From Paenibacillus sp. FSL R7-0337 (lineage in GTDB: Bacteria > Bacillota > Bacilli > Paenibacillales > Paenibacillaceae), in assembly GCF_037969875.1 (NCBI RefSeq), contig NZ_CP150218.1, positions 2,356,001-2,420,000 on the forward strand: 64,000 nt of DNA, read 5' to 3'. Below, in pieces: positions 56,700-64,000 of the stretch (its first letter is position 1; every line of letters starts with the position of its first letter). The notes beneath the pieces are model-generated. The model had not been told where the DNA came from and did no database searches. It saw nothing but the letters and a program-made list of their open reading frames with translations. Both the position numbers and the translations under genes were made by a program.

Positions 56700-57062
56700 A
56701 AAAAATCCCTCATCCCTGTTCAATTACAACAGGGACGAGGGATTATCATAACCAATAATTCACCCGTGGTACCACCCACATTCCGGGCTCAATGCAACTT
56801 GCTCTGCATAAGCTCCGCTCTAAGCGGTTAACGCCCGCCTACGCGCAATCGGCTACTGACTGTAGGCAATCCTGCTGCCTGCGTTCGCCGTGCGTTCTCG
56901 GGGAGGTCATTCATCCGTTCATCAACAGAATCCTTACAGCCGTGCGGATCAGCGCGCGGTCCTCCTTACCTGGACGACAGCCATGATCTGCGGGATTCCT
57001 CTCTGGGGTTGTGGGTTACGGATTACTTGGTCCCGTCATCAAAACAATATAAACTTACCTAT
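56700..57062 (-). promoter_or_regulatory. T-box leader of hisS-aspS
   Basis: The minus strand has Stem I features: AGTA next to ATCCGT, which pairs with ACGGAT; AGAGAGGAATCC pairing with GGATTC; and a candidate specifier loop GAATGACC in which GAC would read Asp. The T-box core GGGTGGTACCACGGG follows, then a terminator at 56700-56743 (ATCCCTC..CCCTGTT with six T). The TGGT bulge would wobble-pair with the G73 of tRNA-Asp but not with the C73 of tRNA-His, supporting Asp. The distal arm between the GAATCC and GGATTC sides is about 57 nt, unusually large. Confidence 0.88.
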
Positions 57063-57070
57063 ACTGTTAG

Positions 57071-57099
57071 ATTCTACTGAACCACTGCGCTAAAGTCAA
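57071..57099 (-). promoter_or_regulatory. Promoter of the hisS-aspS leader
   Basis: TTGACT at 57099-57094, 17 bp spacer, TAGAAT at 57076-57071 on the minus strand. Confidence 0.85.
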
Positions 57100-57129
57100 G
57101 GATTGAATAAAATAAGCTGCCACCAGCTT

Positions 57130-57335
57130 TCCTTCCGCTAAGTGGAATGAGATTCCGCTATTGGGGCAAAAACTCATAATTCCCGGCTTAAACGGACTCA
57201 GATTCCGTTATGCGCCTACATAGGCCTTGTTATCTGCTCAAATCAACTTAATAACGGAATGTCAGTCCGCGTCTGCCTCAAATTAGCGATTTTTGGACAA
57301 ATAGGCGCTTCTCAGTCCGCTTCATTCTGCTGGCA
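57130..57335. repeat. Clustered direct and inverted units upstream of the hisS leader
   Basis: Direct units GGAATGAGATTCCGCTATT (about 57143) and GGACTCAGATTCCGTTAT (about 57195), then inverted units AATAACGGAATGTCAGTCCG (about 57250) and AAATAGGCGCTTCTCAGTCC (about 57299). The layout is as in the comEA-comEB and 32.7 kb clusters, with a different unit sequence. No gene is seen in 57100-57684. Confidence 0.65.
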
Positions 57336-57361
57336 CTCACACTTGCTCCAACCCTTAAAAC

Positions 57362-57394
57362 AAAAAAGTGACCTGCAGCCGATTGCTGCAGGTC
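57362..57394 (-). terminator. Terminator-like hairpin in the spacer
   Basis: GACCTGCAGC pairs perfectly with GCTGCAGGTC around CGATT, with six T on the minus strand. It is the second such hairpin after the stress-protein-like gene (57685). Confidence 0.75.
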
Positions 57395-57600
57395 CATCAT
57401 CATATATTATAAAAAAGGGGGTCATGCTTCTATTATAAACACACTATATTAAGGAATAATGAATGTAGTGTTACAGTTGCATTACAGAAAAGAAAGCGTT
57501 TCACCAAACCGTCTAAATCCCCGCTGTCATGCTAATCCATAGGTTACACCATCCCACTGCTCCTGTCTACATCTATCCCGCCGTCCTCCCTTTTATGCTG

Positions 57601-57645
57601 CATATAAAACAGCTCCAGCCTCTCTATAACGGAGGGCTGGAGCTG
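57601..57645 (-). terminator. Terminator of the stress-protein-like gene
   Basis: CAGCTCCAGCC pairs with GGCTGGAGCTG; TTTTATATG follows on the minus strand. Confidence 0.8.
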
Positions 57646-57684
57646 AAATAGAAACGATATAGATTGAACTTGAACATAATCTTC

Positions 57685-58146
57685 TTAATCAAAAATCTCC
57701 ACATAGGCCTGCTTGCCGCGCAGAACCTCTACAACCTCATTGTAATGATTCTCGGCTACCTTGAGATCCATGACATAATGCAGGTGCTCCAGGTCACTGC
57801 TTGTCAGCTCATCGCCTCTGTGAACTTCGCCCTCACTGCGTACTTCATCAGCGCGAACTTCATCCGTACGTTTCAGATCATCATCGGTCACAACTGCCGG
57901 GACAATGGCCGCACCGGACCCCATACCCGTTGCACCTCCGGCAGCGTACACGCCCCCGGCACCTGTTGAAGCAGTATTGGTAGACCCCAGCGGGATCAGA
58001 ATGTTACGCCGGTTATTTACTCCATTATCCAAAGGGTCGGTTAAAGCCGATACCTCAATCCCCTCTACACCATAAGGAATCAAAGAAGTCTTAGCACCTT
58101 CCGCTGCATCTTCTGTACTGAAATAGGCCTGGATTCTTCTAGTCAT
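57685..58146 (-). CDS. Hypothetical protein, general-stress-17M-like ends
   Basis: 153 residues, cytoplasmic. The N-terminus (MTRRIQAYFSTEDAAEGAKT) and C-terminus (VMDLKVAENHYNEVVEVLRG) form two beta-alpha units that recall general stress protein 17M/YflT-type folds. They are separated by a Gly/Ala-rich hydrophobic stretch (about 55-80) and a charged segment. GGAGGG precedes the ATG. No function can be assigned. Confidence 0.65.
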   Translation of the reverse strand: MTRRIQAYFSTEDAAEGAKTSLIPYGVEGIEVSALTDPLDNGVNNRRNILIPLGSTNTASTGAGGVYAAGGATGMGSGAAIVPAVVTDDDLKRTDEVRADEVRSEGEVHRGDELTSSDLEHLHYVMDLKVAENHYNEVVEVLRGKQAYVEIFD

Positions 58147-58205
58147 TGTAAATCCCTCCCATAAAGTTGTATTATGCCAAACGGGTTATGCATGTATTTC
58201 ATGTA

Positions 58206-58712
58206 TTACAACACCTTAAGCAGCTCACGCACAAAAGCGGGCTCATCCTTGGGTGTGCGTGAAGTAATGTAATTGCCGTCTATGACGACCTCTTCATCCT
58301 TGAACTCCGCGCCGGCATTGATCAGATCATCCTTCAGCGGCGGGTAGGCAGTAAGGGTGCGGCCTTGCAGCAGTTCAGCGCTGATCAGAATCTGCGGGCC
58401 GTGGCAGATGGCGGCAATCGGCTTGCCTGCACGGTCAGCATCCTTCACGAATTGCAGAATATCCGGGTCAAGACGAAGATTCTCCGGCGAAGATCCGCCT
58501 GGAATGACTATCGCATCATACTCTTCGGCTGTGACCTCGCTGACCGCTTTATCGGAGGCATAGGATGCGCTTCCTTGTTTGCCGAGCAGGGTCTCATTTT
58601 TCTTCAGACCGATGATTTCTGCCTGATGTCCTGCCTGTAAAACTTCTTCGTAAGGAACCTTCATTTCAGAATCTTCAAAGTCATTGGCGAGCAGAAAAGC
58701 TACTTTACTCAT
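58206..58712 (-). CDS. DJ-1/PfpI family protein
   Basis: 168 residues. Nucleophile elbow AICHGPQILIS (Cys near 104) and the family motif DAIVIPGGSSPENLR (about 69-83). Members act as deglycases, chaperones or general-stress proteins; the exact activity here is unknown. AGGAG lies 11 nt before the ATG at 58712 and 2 nt before an alternative ATG at 58721, so the later start is preferred. Confidence 0.85.
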   Translation of the reverse strand: MSKVAFLLANDFEDSEMKVPYEEVLQAGHQAEIIGLKKNETLLGKQGSASYASDKAVSEVTAEEYDAIVIPGGSSPENLRLDPDILQFVKDADRAGKPIAAICHGPQILISAELLQGRTLTAYPPLKDDLINAGAEFKDEEVVIDGNYITSRTPKDEPAFVRELLKVL

Positions 58713-58833
58713 GAGATCCATATCTCCTCTCTAAGCTGCTGTCGTCTCGTCAATCTATTACCCTCATTCCCACGCTTTATAACGAAGCCTAAGCAGTTCC
58801 CGTAAATTCTGTTCCGTACCTACTGCCACCGCG

Positions 58834-58942
58834 CCAAGTGGAAACGGCTTTGCCGTCCTTTAAAAGGACGGTGCCGTTTCAGCGAGAAAAAAGAAGGATA
58901 ATTTATAGCGTGAAACATATACATTCTTATATTTTCAAAAAA
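58834..58942 (+). repeat. Multi-hairpin repeat, family B, copy 2
   Basis: Full-length copy: GGAAACGGCTTTGCCGTCC, then AAGGACGGTGCCGTTTC, then the conserved tail with AGCGAGAAA, GAAGGATAATTTAT, GTGAAACATAT and TTCTTATATTTTCA. Confidence 0.85.
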
Positions 58943-58970
58943 TACCACTCCGCGCCTGCCTTCTCTGCGG

Positions 58971-59126
58971 TCAGGTACGCGGCAAAAGACCGCGGCCTCT
59001 GCGCTGAAGCCCCTGCGGCTCCTTCGGGTCTCCGGCTTCCTTGGCTGTCGCTGAAGCTTCGGCCATCGACCCGGCCACATGGGCCTGAATCGTGTTCCAC
59101 ATCCATGCTTTTGGTGCTTGTCTCAT
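58971..59126 (-). CDS. Small hypothetical protein between two family B repeats
   Basis: 51 codons. GGGGAG lies 8 nt before the ATG at 59126, and codon third positions are GC-rich like neighbouring genes. The product begins MRQAPKAWMWNTIQAHVAGS and continues AEASATAKEAGDPKEPQ, ending in an Arg-rich tail. No family recognised. Flanked on both sides by repeat B copies. Coding status is uncertain. Confidence 0.4.
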   Translation of the reverse strand: MRQAPKAWMWNTIQAHVAGSMAEASATAKEAGDPKEPQGLQRRGRGLLPRT

Positions 59127-59258
59127 TCTGCTTGCTCCCCGCACTTGTGAATAATGATGCATCATTCATAGTCTATCCAGTCAGAGCTGCTGCTATCCGG
59201 CCCTGGTTAACTCGAAGCAAAAAGACCCCACCATGTGGAGTCCCGTGATATATCTTAT

Positions 59259-59360
59259 CAAGTGGAAACGGCTTTGCCGTCCTTTTAAAGGACGGTACCG
59301 TTTCGGCGAGAAATAGAAGGATAAATTATCGTGTGAAACCTATAAATTCTTATATTTACA
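59259..59360 (+). repeat. Multi-hairpin repeat, family B, copy 3
   Basis: Full-length copy with the perfect inner palindrome CCGTCCTTTTAAAGGACGG and outer GAAACGG/CCGTTTC arms, then the AT-rich tail (GATAAATTATC, TATAAATTCTTATA). It ends 28 bp after the dtd stop on the opposite strand. Confidence 0.85.
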
Positions 59361-59388
59361 GTTAAGGCGGCGTCTGCCGCCTCCATTC

Positions 59389-59832
59389 CTAACCCTTGCT
59401 GTCCAACAGCAGCGTAACCGGTCCCCAGTTGGTCAGGGCGACATCCATCATCGCTCCGAACACGCCGGTCTCTACCTGCAGCCCTCCGGCACGCAGCTCC
59501 TGATTGAAGTAGTCGTAGAGGCGCTCTGCCTCAGCCGGAGCCGCTGCCGCCATGAAGTTGGGGCGTCTGCCCTTGCGGCAGTCCCCGTACAGCGTGAACT
59601 GGGAGACGGACAGAATGGCCCCGCCGGCCTCCGTCACACTATGGTTCATTTTACCGGCCGCATCCTCAAAAATCCGCAGTCCGGCAACCTTGTCCGCCAA
59701 ATACTTGGCATCCTTCTCCGTATCCTCATGGGTTACGCCGACCAGCAGCAGCAAGCCCTCTCCAATCGCTCCGGTCACTGCTCCGTCCACCGTCACACTG
59801 GAGTTCTTGCAGCGCTGCACAACTACTCTCAT
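59389..59832 (-). CDS. dtd: D-aminoacyl-tRNA deacylase
   Basis: Removes D-amino acids (and glycine from mischarged tRNA-Ala) from tRNA. 147 residues, standard length. Motifs [19 protein letters not shown] (about 77-95) and the Gly-cisPro motif [11 protein letters not shown] at the C-terminus. 30 bp after relA on the same strand, as in Bacillus; probably one operon. Confidence 0.95.
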   Translation of the reverse strand: MRVVVQRCKNSSVTVDGAVTGAIGEGLLLLVGVTHEDTEKDAKYLADKVAGLRIFEDAAGKMNHSVTEAGGAILSVSQFTLYGDCRKGRRPNFMAAAAPAEAERLYDYFNQELRAGGLQVETGVFGAMMDVALTNWGPVTLLLDSKG

Positions 59833-59862
59833 CTCATTCTTCAGCTCCTTGCCTTACTACCT

Positions 59863-62043
59863 CTATTGCATAATGCGGTTAACGGTATAGACATCCTTGA
59901 CCCGCTTCACTTTGTCGACCACAGACTGCAGGTGATCGGTATTGCGGATCAGAATCGTCATATGGATCATCGCCATTTTGTTCTTGTCGGAGCGCCCGGT
60001 GACCGCTGAAATATTGGTTTTGCTCTCCGATACTGCCTGCAGCACTTCATTCAGCAGCCCGTTGCGGTCGTGGCCGGTAATCTCAATATCAACGCTGTAA
60101 TTAGCCTCCATACTGCCTTCCCACTCTACTTCGATCACGCGGGCTGCTTCCTCCCCGTCCATCTCGTTCGGAATGTTCGGACAATCCTCACGGTGTACCG
60201 ATACGCCCCGTCCACGGGTCACGTATCCGATAATATCGTCGCCCGGCACAGGATTACAACATCGCGCGAAGCGCACAAGCAGATTATCAATCCCCTTGAC
60301 ACGTACCCCGTTGGTCGGCTGGTTGCGCTTCTCTCCGCTGGATTTGATCGCCTTCATCTCGGAGGTAAGCTCCAGATGGCCTGCGGCCTCCTCCTGGTCC
60401 TTACGCAGCTTCTCGGTCAGCTTGGAAGCGATCTGAGCGGCGGTAATCCCGCCAAAGCCGACCGCCGACAGCATATCCTCCACATCATTGAAGGCGAACT
60501 TCTTCGCAGCCTCCGACAATTTGTCCTCTGTCAGCCAGTCAGAGACCTCCACGTTCAGACGCTTCAGCTCACGTTCAATGGCCTCCCGGCCCTTCTCCAC
60601 GTTCTCTTCGCGCTTCTCCTTCTTGAACCACTGCTTGATCTTGCTCCGCGCATGCGAGGACTGTGCAATCTTCAGCCAATCGCGGCTCGGACCGTATGAA
60701 TTCTTCGAGGTCAGAATCTCCACGATATCTCCGGTCTTCAGCTTATGGTCAAGCGGAACAATACGCCCGTTCACCTTGGAGCCGATCGTCCGGTTCCCCA
60801 CCTCGGTATGAATGCGGAACGCGAAATCCAGCGGCACCGAGCCGGCAGGCAGCTCTACTACCTCACCCTTAGGCGTGAATACGAAGACCAGATCGGAGAA
60901 AAAGTCCATTTTGAGCGATTCCACGAACTCTTCGGCATCCTTGGCTTCATGCTGCAGCTCCAGAATCTCGCGGAAGAACGGCATCCGGTTCTCCGGATTG
61001 ACGTTGTTGCTGCTGCCTTCCTTATACGCCCAGTGGGCAGCGATCCCGAATTCGGCCGTGCGGTGCATCTCCCAGGTGCGGATCTGGACCTCCGTCGGCT
61101 CTCCTCCCGGACCAACTACGGTTGTATGCAAAGACTGATACATGTTCGCCTTGGGCATAGCAATATAGTCCTTGAAACGGCCAGGCATCGGCTTCCAAAG
61201 CGTATGAATAATACCCAAAGTGGCATAACAATCCTTAATATTGTCGACGATAATGCGGATAGCCAGCAGATCATAGATTTCGTTGAACTGCTTGTTCTTC
61301 GTGTTCATCTTGTTATAGACACTGTAGATATGCTTCGGGCGTCCCGAGAGATCGCCTTCGATGCCCATTTCATCCAGCTTGGCACGGATGCGGCCGATGA
61401 CACTGTCAATGAACTGCTCGCGTTCTGCCCGTTTCTTGTGTACAAGATTCGCAATCCGGTAATACTGCTGCGGATTCAGGTAACGGAGCGCAATATCCTC
61501 CATCTCCCACTTGATCGCAGAGATCCCCAGCCGGTCCGCAATGGGACAAAAGATCTCCAGCGTCTCATAAGAAATCCGACGCTGACTCTCTTCGGACTGG
61601 TATTTGAGCGTACGCATATTATGCAGACGGTCCGCCAGCTTAATCACGATCACACGGATATCCTGGGCCATAGCGATGAACATCTTGCGGTAGTTCTCGT
61701 TCTGCTGCTCCTCCTTGGAGCGGAAGCGGATGCGTTCCAGCTTGGTCAGGCCGTCCACCAGCATTGCGCAGGTATCGCCAAATTTCGTGCGGATCTGCTC
61801 CAGGGACACCGTCGTATCTTCCACAACATCATGCAGCAGCGCAGCAATAATGGATATGACATCCATTTGCATATTTACGACAATATCTGCGACCGCTAGC
61901 GGATGCAGAATGTATGGCTCCCCCGACTTCCGGACCTGCCCGTGATGAGCCTGATCAGCGAATTCATAAGCTTCACGGATGCGGAGAAGATCTTTTTCTT
62001 TTATATAGGCGCCAGCCTTTTCGGTTAATTGCTCTATGCCCAT
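59863..62043 (-). CDS. relA: Bifunctional (p)ppGpp synthetase/hydrolase RelA/SpoT
   Basis: Stringent response enzyme making and degrading (p)ppGpp. 726 residues from the ATG at 62043, matching the family length. The HD hydrolase has HDVVEDTTVS and RLHNMRTLKYQSEE. The synthetase domain has KHIYSVYNKMNTKNKQFNEI and DLLAIRIIVD. TGS (VFTPKGEVVELPAGSVPLDF) and C-terminal ACT domains follow. The frame is open upstream to 62232, but residues there are not family-like. The ribosome binding site is weak. Confidence 0.95.
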   Translation of the reverse strand: MGIEQLTEKAGAYIKEKDLLRIREAYEFADQAHHGQVRKSGEPYILHPLAVADIVVNMQMDVISIIAALLHDVVEDTTVSLEQIRTKFGDTCAMLVDGLTKLERIRFRSKEEQQNENYRKMFIAMAQDIRVIVIKLADRLHNMRTLKYQSEESQRRISYETLEIFCPIADRLGISAIKWEMEDIALRYLNPQQYYRIANLVHKKRAEREQFIDSVIGRIRAKLDEMGIEGDLSGRPKHIYSVYNKMNTKNKQFNEIYDLLAIRIIVDNIKDCYATLGIIHTLWKPMPGRFKDYIAMPKANMYQSLHTTVVGPGGEPTEVQIRTWEMHRTAEFGIAAHWAYKEGSSNNVNPENRMPFFREILELQHEAKDAEEFVESLKMDFFSDLVFVFTPKGEVVELPAGSVPLDFAFRIHTEVGNRTIGSKVNGRIVPLDHKLKTGDIVEILTSKNSYGPSRDWLKIAQSSHARSKIKQWFKKEKREENVEKGREAIERELKRLNVEVSDWLTEDKLSEAAKKFAFNDVEDMLSAVGFGGITAAQIASKLTEKLRKDQEEAAGHLELTSEMKAIKSSGEKRNQPTNGVRVKGIDNLLVRFARCCNPVPGDDIIGYVTRGRGVSVHREDCPNIPNEMDGEEAARVIEVEWEGSMEANYSVDIEITGHDRNGLLNEVLQAVSESKTNISAVTGRSDKNKMAMIHMTILIRNTDHLQSVVDKVKRVKDVYTVNRIMQ

Positions 62044-62261
62044 TCTCGTCGTATCCGTTTCCCTTCTATAATAAAATGAACCTGCAAGCATGCAGAATTT
62101 GCAGGTTCCATACGTTCCCGGCTGCATTACGCTCAGGTTAAAGTTGTCTATAATTATGACGCTTACGAGGGATTCCGTCAACACTTGCCATAGCGTGGTA
62201 TTCTTGTCAGGGAAAGGGTCAAGAAAAGACAATTTTGTGGCACGGGTAAAAATGTTGTTGT

Positions 62262-62303
62262 AAAAAACCGCTGTTCTATTTAATCTAGTAAAGGCGGTTT
62301 TTT
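62262..62303 (+). terminator. Intrinsic terminator inside the uraA leader (attenuator candidate)
   Basis: AAAAAACCGC pairs with GCGGTTTTTT around a 22-base loop. It lies between the divergent starts of relA and the permease gene, so no gene ends here. It is 53 bp before the permease start, the right place for transcription attenuation. No clear PyrR-binding consensus was recognised upstream; the TTCTTG/CAAGAA hairpin at about 62200 is the only candidate. Nothing else is seen in the 313 bp spacer. Confidence 0.7.
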
Positions 62304-62356
62304 ATAAAGATAAGAATTGTCAAATCAAATTAGATCAGAAAGAGAAGTGAACTCCA

Positions 62357-63667
62357 TTGCAACGCGAAATTCAAATTAACGAAAGACTCCCTTGGGGCCC
62401 GGGCTTCCTCCTGAGTCTTCAGCATCTGTTCGCCATGTTCGGCAGCACCGTGCTTGTTCCCAACCTGTTCGGGGTAGATCCCGGCATGATCCTGCTGATG
62501 AACGGTATCGGCACCTTGCTATACATTCTGATCTGCCGCGGCAAAATCCCCGCCTATTTGGGTTCAAGCTTTGCCTTCATCTCTCCGGTACTGCTTGTGC
62601 TGAAAGAGCATGCCGGCGATCATGAGCGCGGATATTCGCTTGCACTGGGCGCTTTTATCGTGACTGGTGTTATATTCATTCTTGTGGCCTTAATTGTACG
62701 TTATGCTGGTACCGGCTGGATTGATATTGTATTCCCTCCTGCAGTCATGGGAGCGATAGTTGCCACGATCGGACTGGAGCTTGTGCCTGTAGCCGCACGG
62801 ATGGCCGGACTGATTGCTCCTGATGGTGTGGCCACCGCCGACTGGACGCCTGACGGCAAAGCGATTTCCCTGTCGCTCGTCACGCTTGGTGTTACCGTGC
62901 TCGGCTCCGTGCTGTTCCGCGGCTTCCCCAAAATCATTCATATCCTCATCGGTATTGTTACCGGTTATGTACTCGCTTATATCTTGGGTGAGGTGAATAC
63001 CGGTGCCATCTCTCAAGCAAGCTTCCTCTCGCATCCCACGATCATCACCCCATCCTTCAATTGGCAGGTCATTCTGACTATTATTCCTGTATCACTTGTG
63101 GTCATTGTAGAGCATATCGGCCATTTGCTGGTTACCAGCAATATTGTCGGCAAGGACCTCACCAAGGACCCGGGACTGGACCGCTCATTGATGGGTAACG
63201 GGATATCAACTGTTCTCTCCGGGTTCCTGGGATCTACGCCTAATACCACTTATGGTGAGAATATCGGCGTAATGGCTCTGACCAAGGTGTACTCGGTATA
63301 TGTTATCGCGGGAGCTGCTGTAATCGCCATTGTGTTGTCGTTCTCCGGAACGTTCTCCTCGGTTATTGCCAACATTCCGCTGCCGGTCATGGGCGGTGTA
63401 TCCCTGCTGCTGTTCGGGGTTATTGCGGCGTCAGGCCTGCGTATCTTCGTGGAACAGAAAGTCGATTTCTCCAAAGCCACCAACATGATTCTTGCTACGC
63501 TCGTCCTGGTTGTCGGCATCAGCGGCATCTCGCTGAAGCTCGGCGGTGTAGAGCTGAAAGGGATGGCACTGGCGACTATCGTCGGTATGGTCCTTGCCCT
63601 GCTCTTCAAGCTGATCGAGGTACTGGGCCTGTCCAATGAACAGGAAGCTGACAAATCGGCACATTAA
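62357..63667 (+). CDS. uraA: Uracil-type NCS2 permease
   Basis: Proton-coupled nucleobase transporter, probably for uracil. 436 residues with about 14 membrane segments. Substrate-region motifs PAYLGSSFAFISPVL (about 65-80), IVEHIGHLLVTSNIVGKD (about 252) and GNGISTVLSGFLGSTPNTTYGENIGV (about 275-300) match UraA/PyrP. The start is a TTG with a modest AGAAGTG box. It is inserted between apt and relA, which are neighbours in Bacillus. Confidence 0.9.
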   Translation: MQREIQINERLPWGPGFLLSLQHLFAMFGSTVLVPNLFGVDPGMILLMNGIGTLLYILICRGKIPAYLGSSFAFISPVLLVLKEHAGDHERGYSLALGAFIVTGVIFILVALIVRYAGTGWIDIVFPPAVMGAIVATIGLELVPVAARMAGLIAPDGVATADWTPDGKAISLSLVTLGVTVLGSVLFRGFPKIIHILIGIVTGYVLAYILGEVNTGAISQASFLSHPTIITPSFNWQVILTIIPVSLVVIVEHIGHLLVTSNIVGKDLTKDPGLDRSLMGNGISTVLSGFLGSTPNTTYGENIGVMALTKVYSVYVIAGAAVIAIVLSFSGTFSSVIANIPLPVMGGVSLLLFGVIAASGLRIFVEQKVDFSKATNMILATLVLVVGISGISLKLGGVELKGMALATIVGMVLALLFKLIEVLGLSNEQEADKSAH

Positions 63668-63708
63668 GTACCTCTCAACTGTTATTGTCCACCCAATTCA
63701 ACCTATAA

Positions 63709-63811
63709 CAAGTGAAAACGGCCTTGCCGTCCTTTTAATGGACGATACCGTTTCAGCGAGAAATAGAAGGATAATTTATCGTGTGCAACATATAAATGCT
63801 TATATTTCAAA
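63709..63811 (+). repeat. Multi-hairpin repeat, family B, copy 4
   Basis: Full-length, slightly diverged copy: GAAAACGGCCTTGCCGTCC, TTTTAATGGACGATACCG and the complete AT-rich tail. It lies between the uraA stop and the shared terminator, so it is part of the uraA transcript. Confidence 0.85.
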
Positions 63812-63813
63812 AA

Positions 63814-63850
63814 AAGCGGACTGCTGTCTTCATTCGACAGCAGTCCGCTT
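63814..63850 (+). terminator. Bidirectional terminator between uraA and apt
   Basis: AAGCGGACTGCTGTC pairs perfectly with GACAGCAGTCCGCTT around TTCATTC. T-tracts follow in both directions. Confidence 0.9.
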
Positions 63851-63884
63851 TATATTTCCCGGGAAAAGTTGCCGGGTACAAGGA

Positions 63885-64000
63885 TTAATCCTCGTAAGTC
63901 AACAAGGTAACAACTTCAATATTCGTCAGCTTGTCCCGTCCGGACAGGGCTGTCAATTCGATCAGGAATGCAGCGCCGACCACCTGGCCGCCAAGCTGCT
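63885..64000 (-). CDS. apt: Adenine phosphoribosyltransferase (C-terminal end only)
   Basis: Purine salvage enzyme, adenine to AMP. Only the last 37 codons are in the window. They read QLGGQVVGAAFLIELTALSG and then GRDKL...VVTLLTYED, the conserved Apt C-terminus with the stop at 63885. The rest lies beyond the right edge. Confidence 0.9.
   Translation of the reverse strand, partial: QLGGQVVGAAFLIELTALSGRDKLTNIEVVTLLTYED

Noticed and set aside
58927-59169. An 80-codon frame starting MNDASLF between the family B repeats
   Set aside because: It has no ribosome binding site; the shorter frame at 58971-59126 has a better start and more natural composition.
59863-62232. A longer RelA starting at 62232
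   Set aside because: The extra 63 residues do not resemble RelA; the product from 62043 has the normal length and N-terminus.

Overview
The window looks like a chromosomal segment of a Paenibacillus-type Firmicute. This is inferred from a comEA/comEB/comEC/comER competence cluster, T-box leaders on leuS and hisS-aspS, SLH-anchored and multimodular glycanases, a YesM/YesN-type two-component pair, strong AGGAGG ribosome binding sites with TTG and GTG starts, and fairly high GC interrupted by AT-rich lipoprotein genes. I saw no rRNA, tRNA, CRISPR array, complete transposon or prophage.

Layout. 1-5.1 kb: late competence genes; comEC is cut by the left edge, and comEA is separated from comEB by a repeat-filled spacer. 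5.2-8.6 kb: leuS with a remote leucine T-box. 8.7-23.7 kb: a permease-like AI-2E protein, then a beta-glucan block: secreted GH16 lichenase, orphan solute-binding lipoprotein, divergent sensor kinase and AraC response regulator, GH94 phosphorylase, and an SLH-anchored GH16/CBM laminarinase split by a +1 frameshift. 24-37.6 kb: thiolation and housekeeping genes (cysteine desulfurase, cymR, mnmA) mixed with a GH13 enzyme, an SRAP protein and an SOS-type Y-family polymerase operon with two LexA boxes. 37.8-43.5 kb: a GH9-GH48 cellulase pair. 44-64 kb: rarA, a chemoreceptor, helD, a purine permease, tcdA, aspS, hisS, a DJ-1/PfpI protein, dtd, relA, a uracil-type permease and the 3' end of apt. The order apt-relA-dtd-hisS-aspS-tcdA-rarA-cymR-mnmA recalls the Bacillus subtilis chromosome, but with several insertions.

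How the genes fit together. The GH16, GH94, GH9, GH48 and GH13 enzymes suggest a plant or fungal polysaccharide degrader. The binding protein plus YesMN pair is the likely sensor of beta-glucan products, although no sugar permease is present here. The tRNA-charging genes are controlled by T-box attenuation.

The least explained content is intergenic. There is a ~105 bp multi-hairpin repeat in four same-orientation copies, a ~25 bp hairpin repeat in seven copies, and degenerate unit clusters arranged as direct copies followed by inverted copies. There is also a hairpin over the ribosome binding site of a lipoprotein gene, and a terminator in the uraA leader where no gene ends. All functional calls come from reading motifs by eye; no database search was run.
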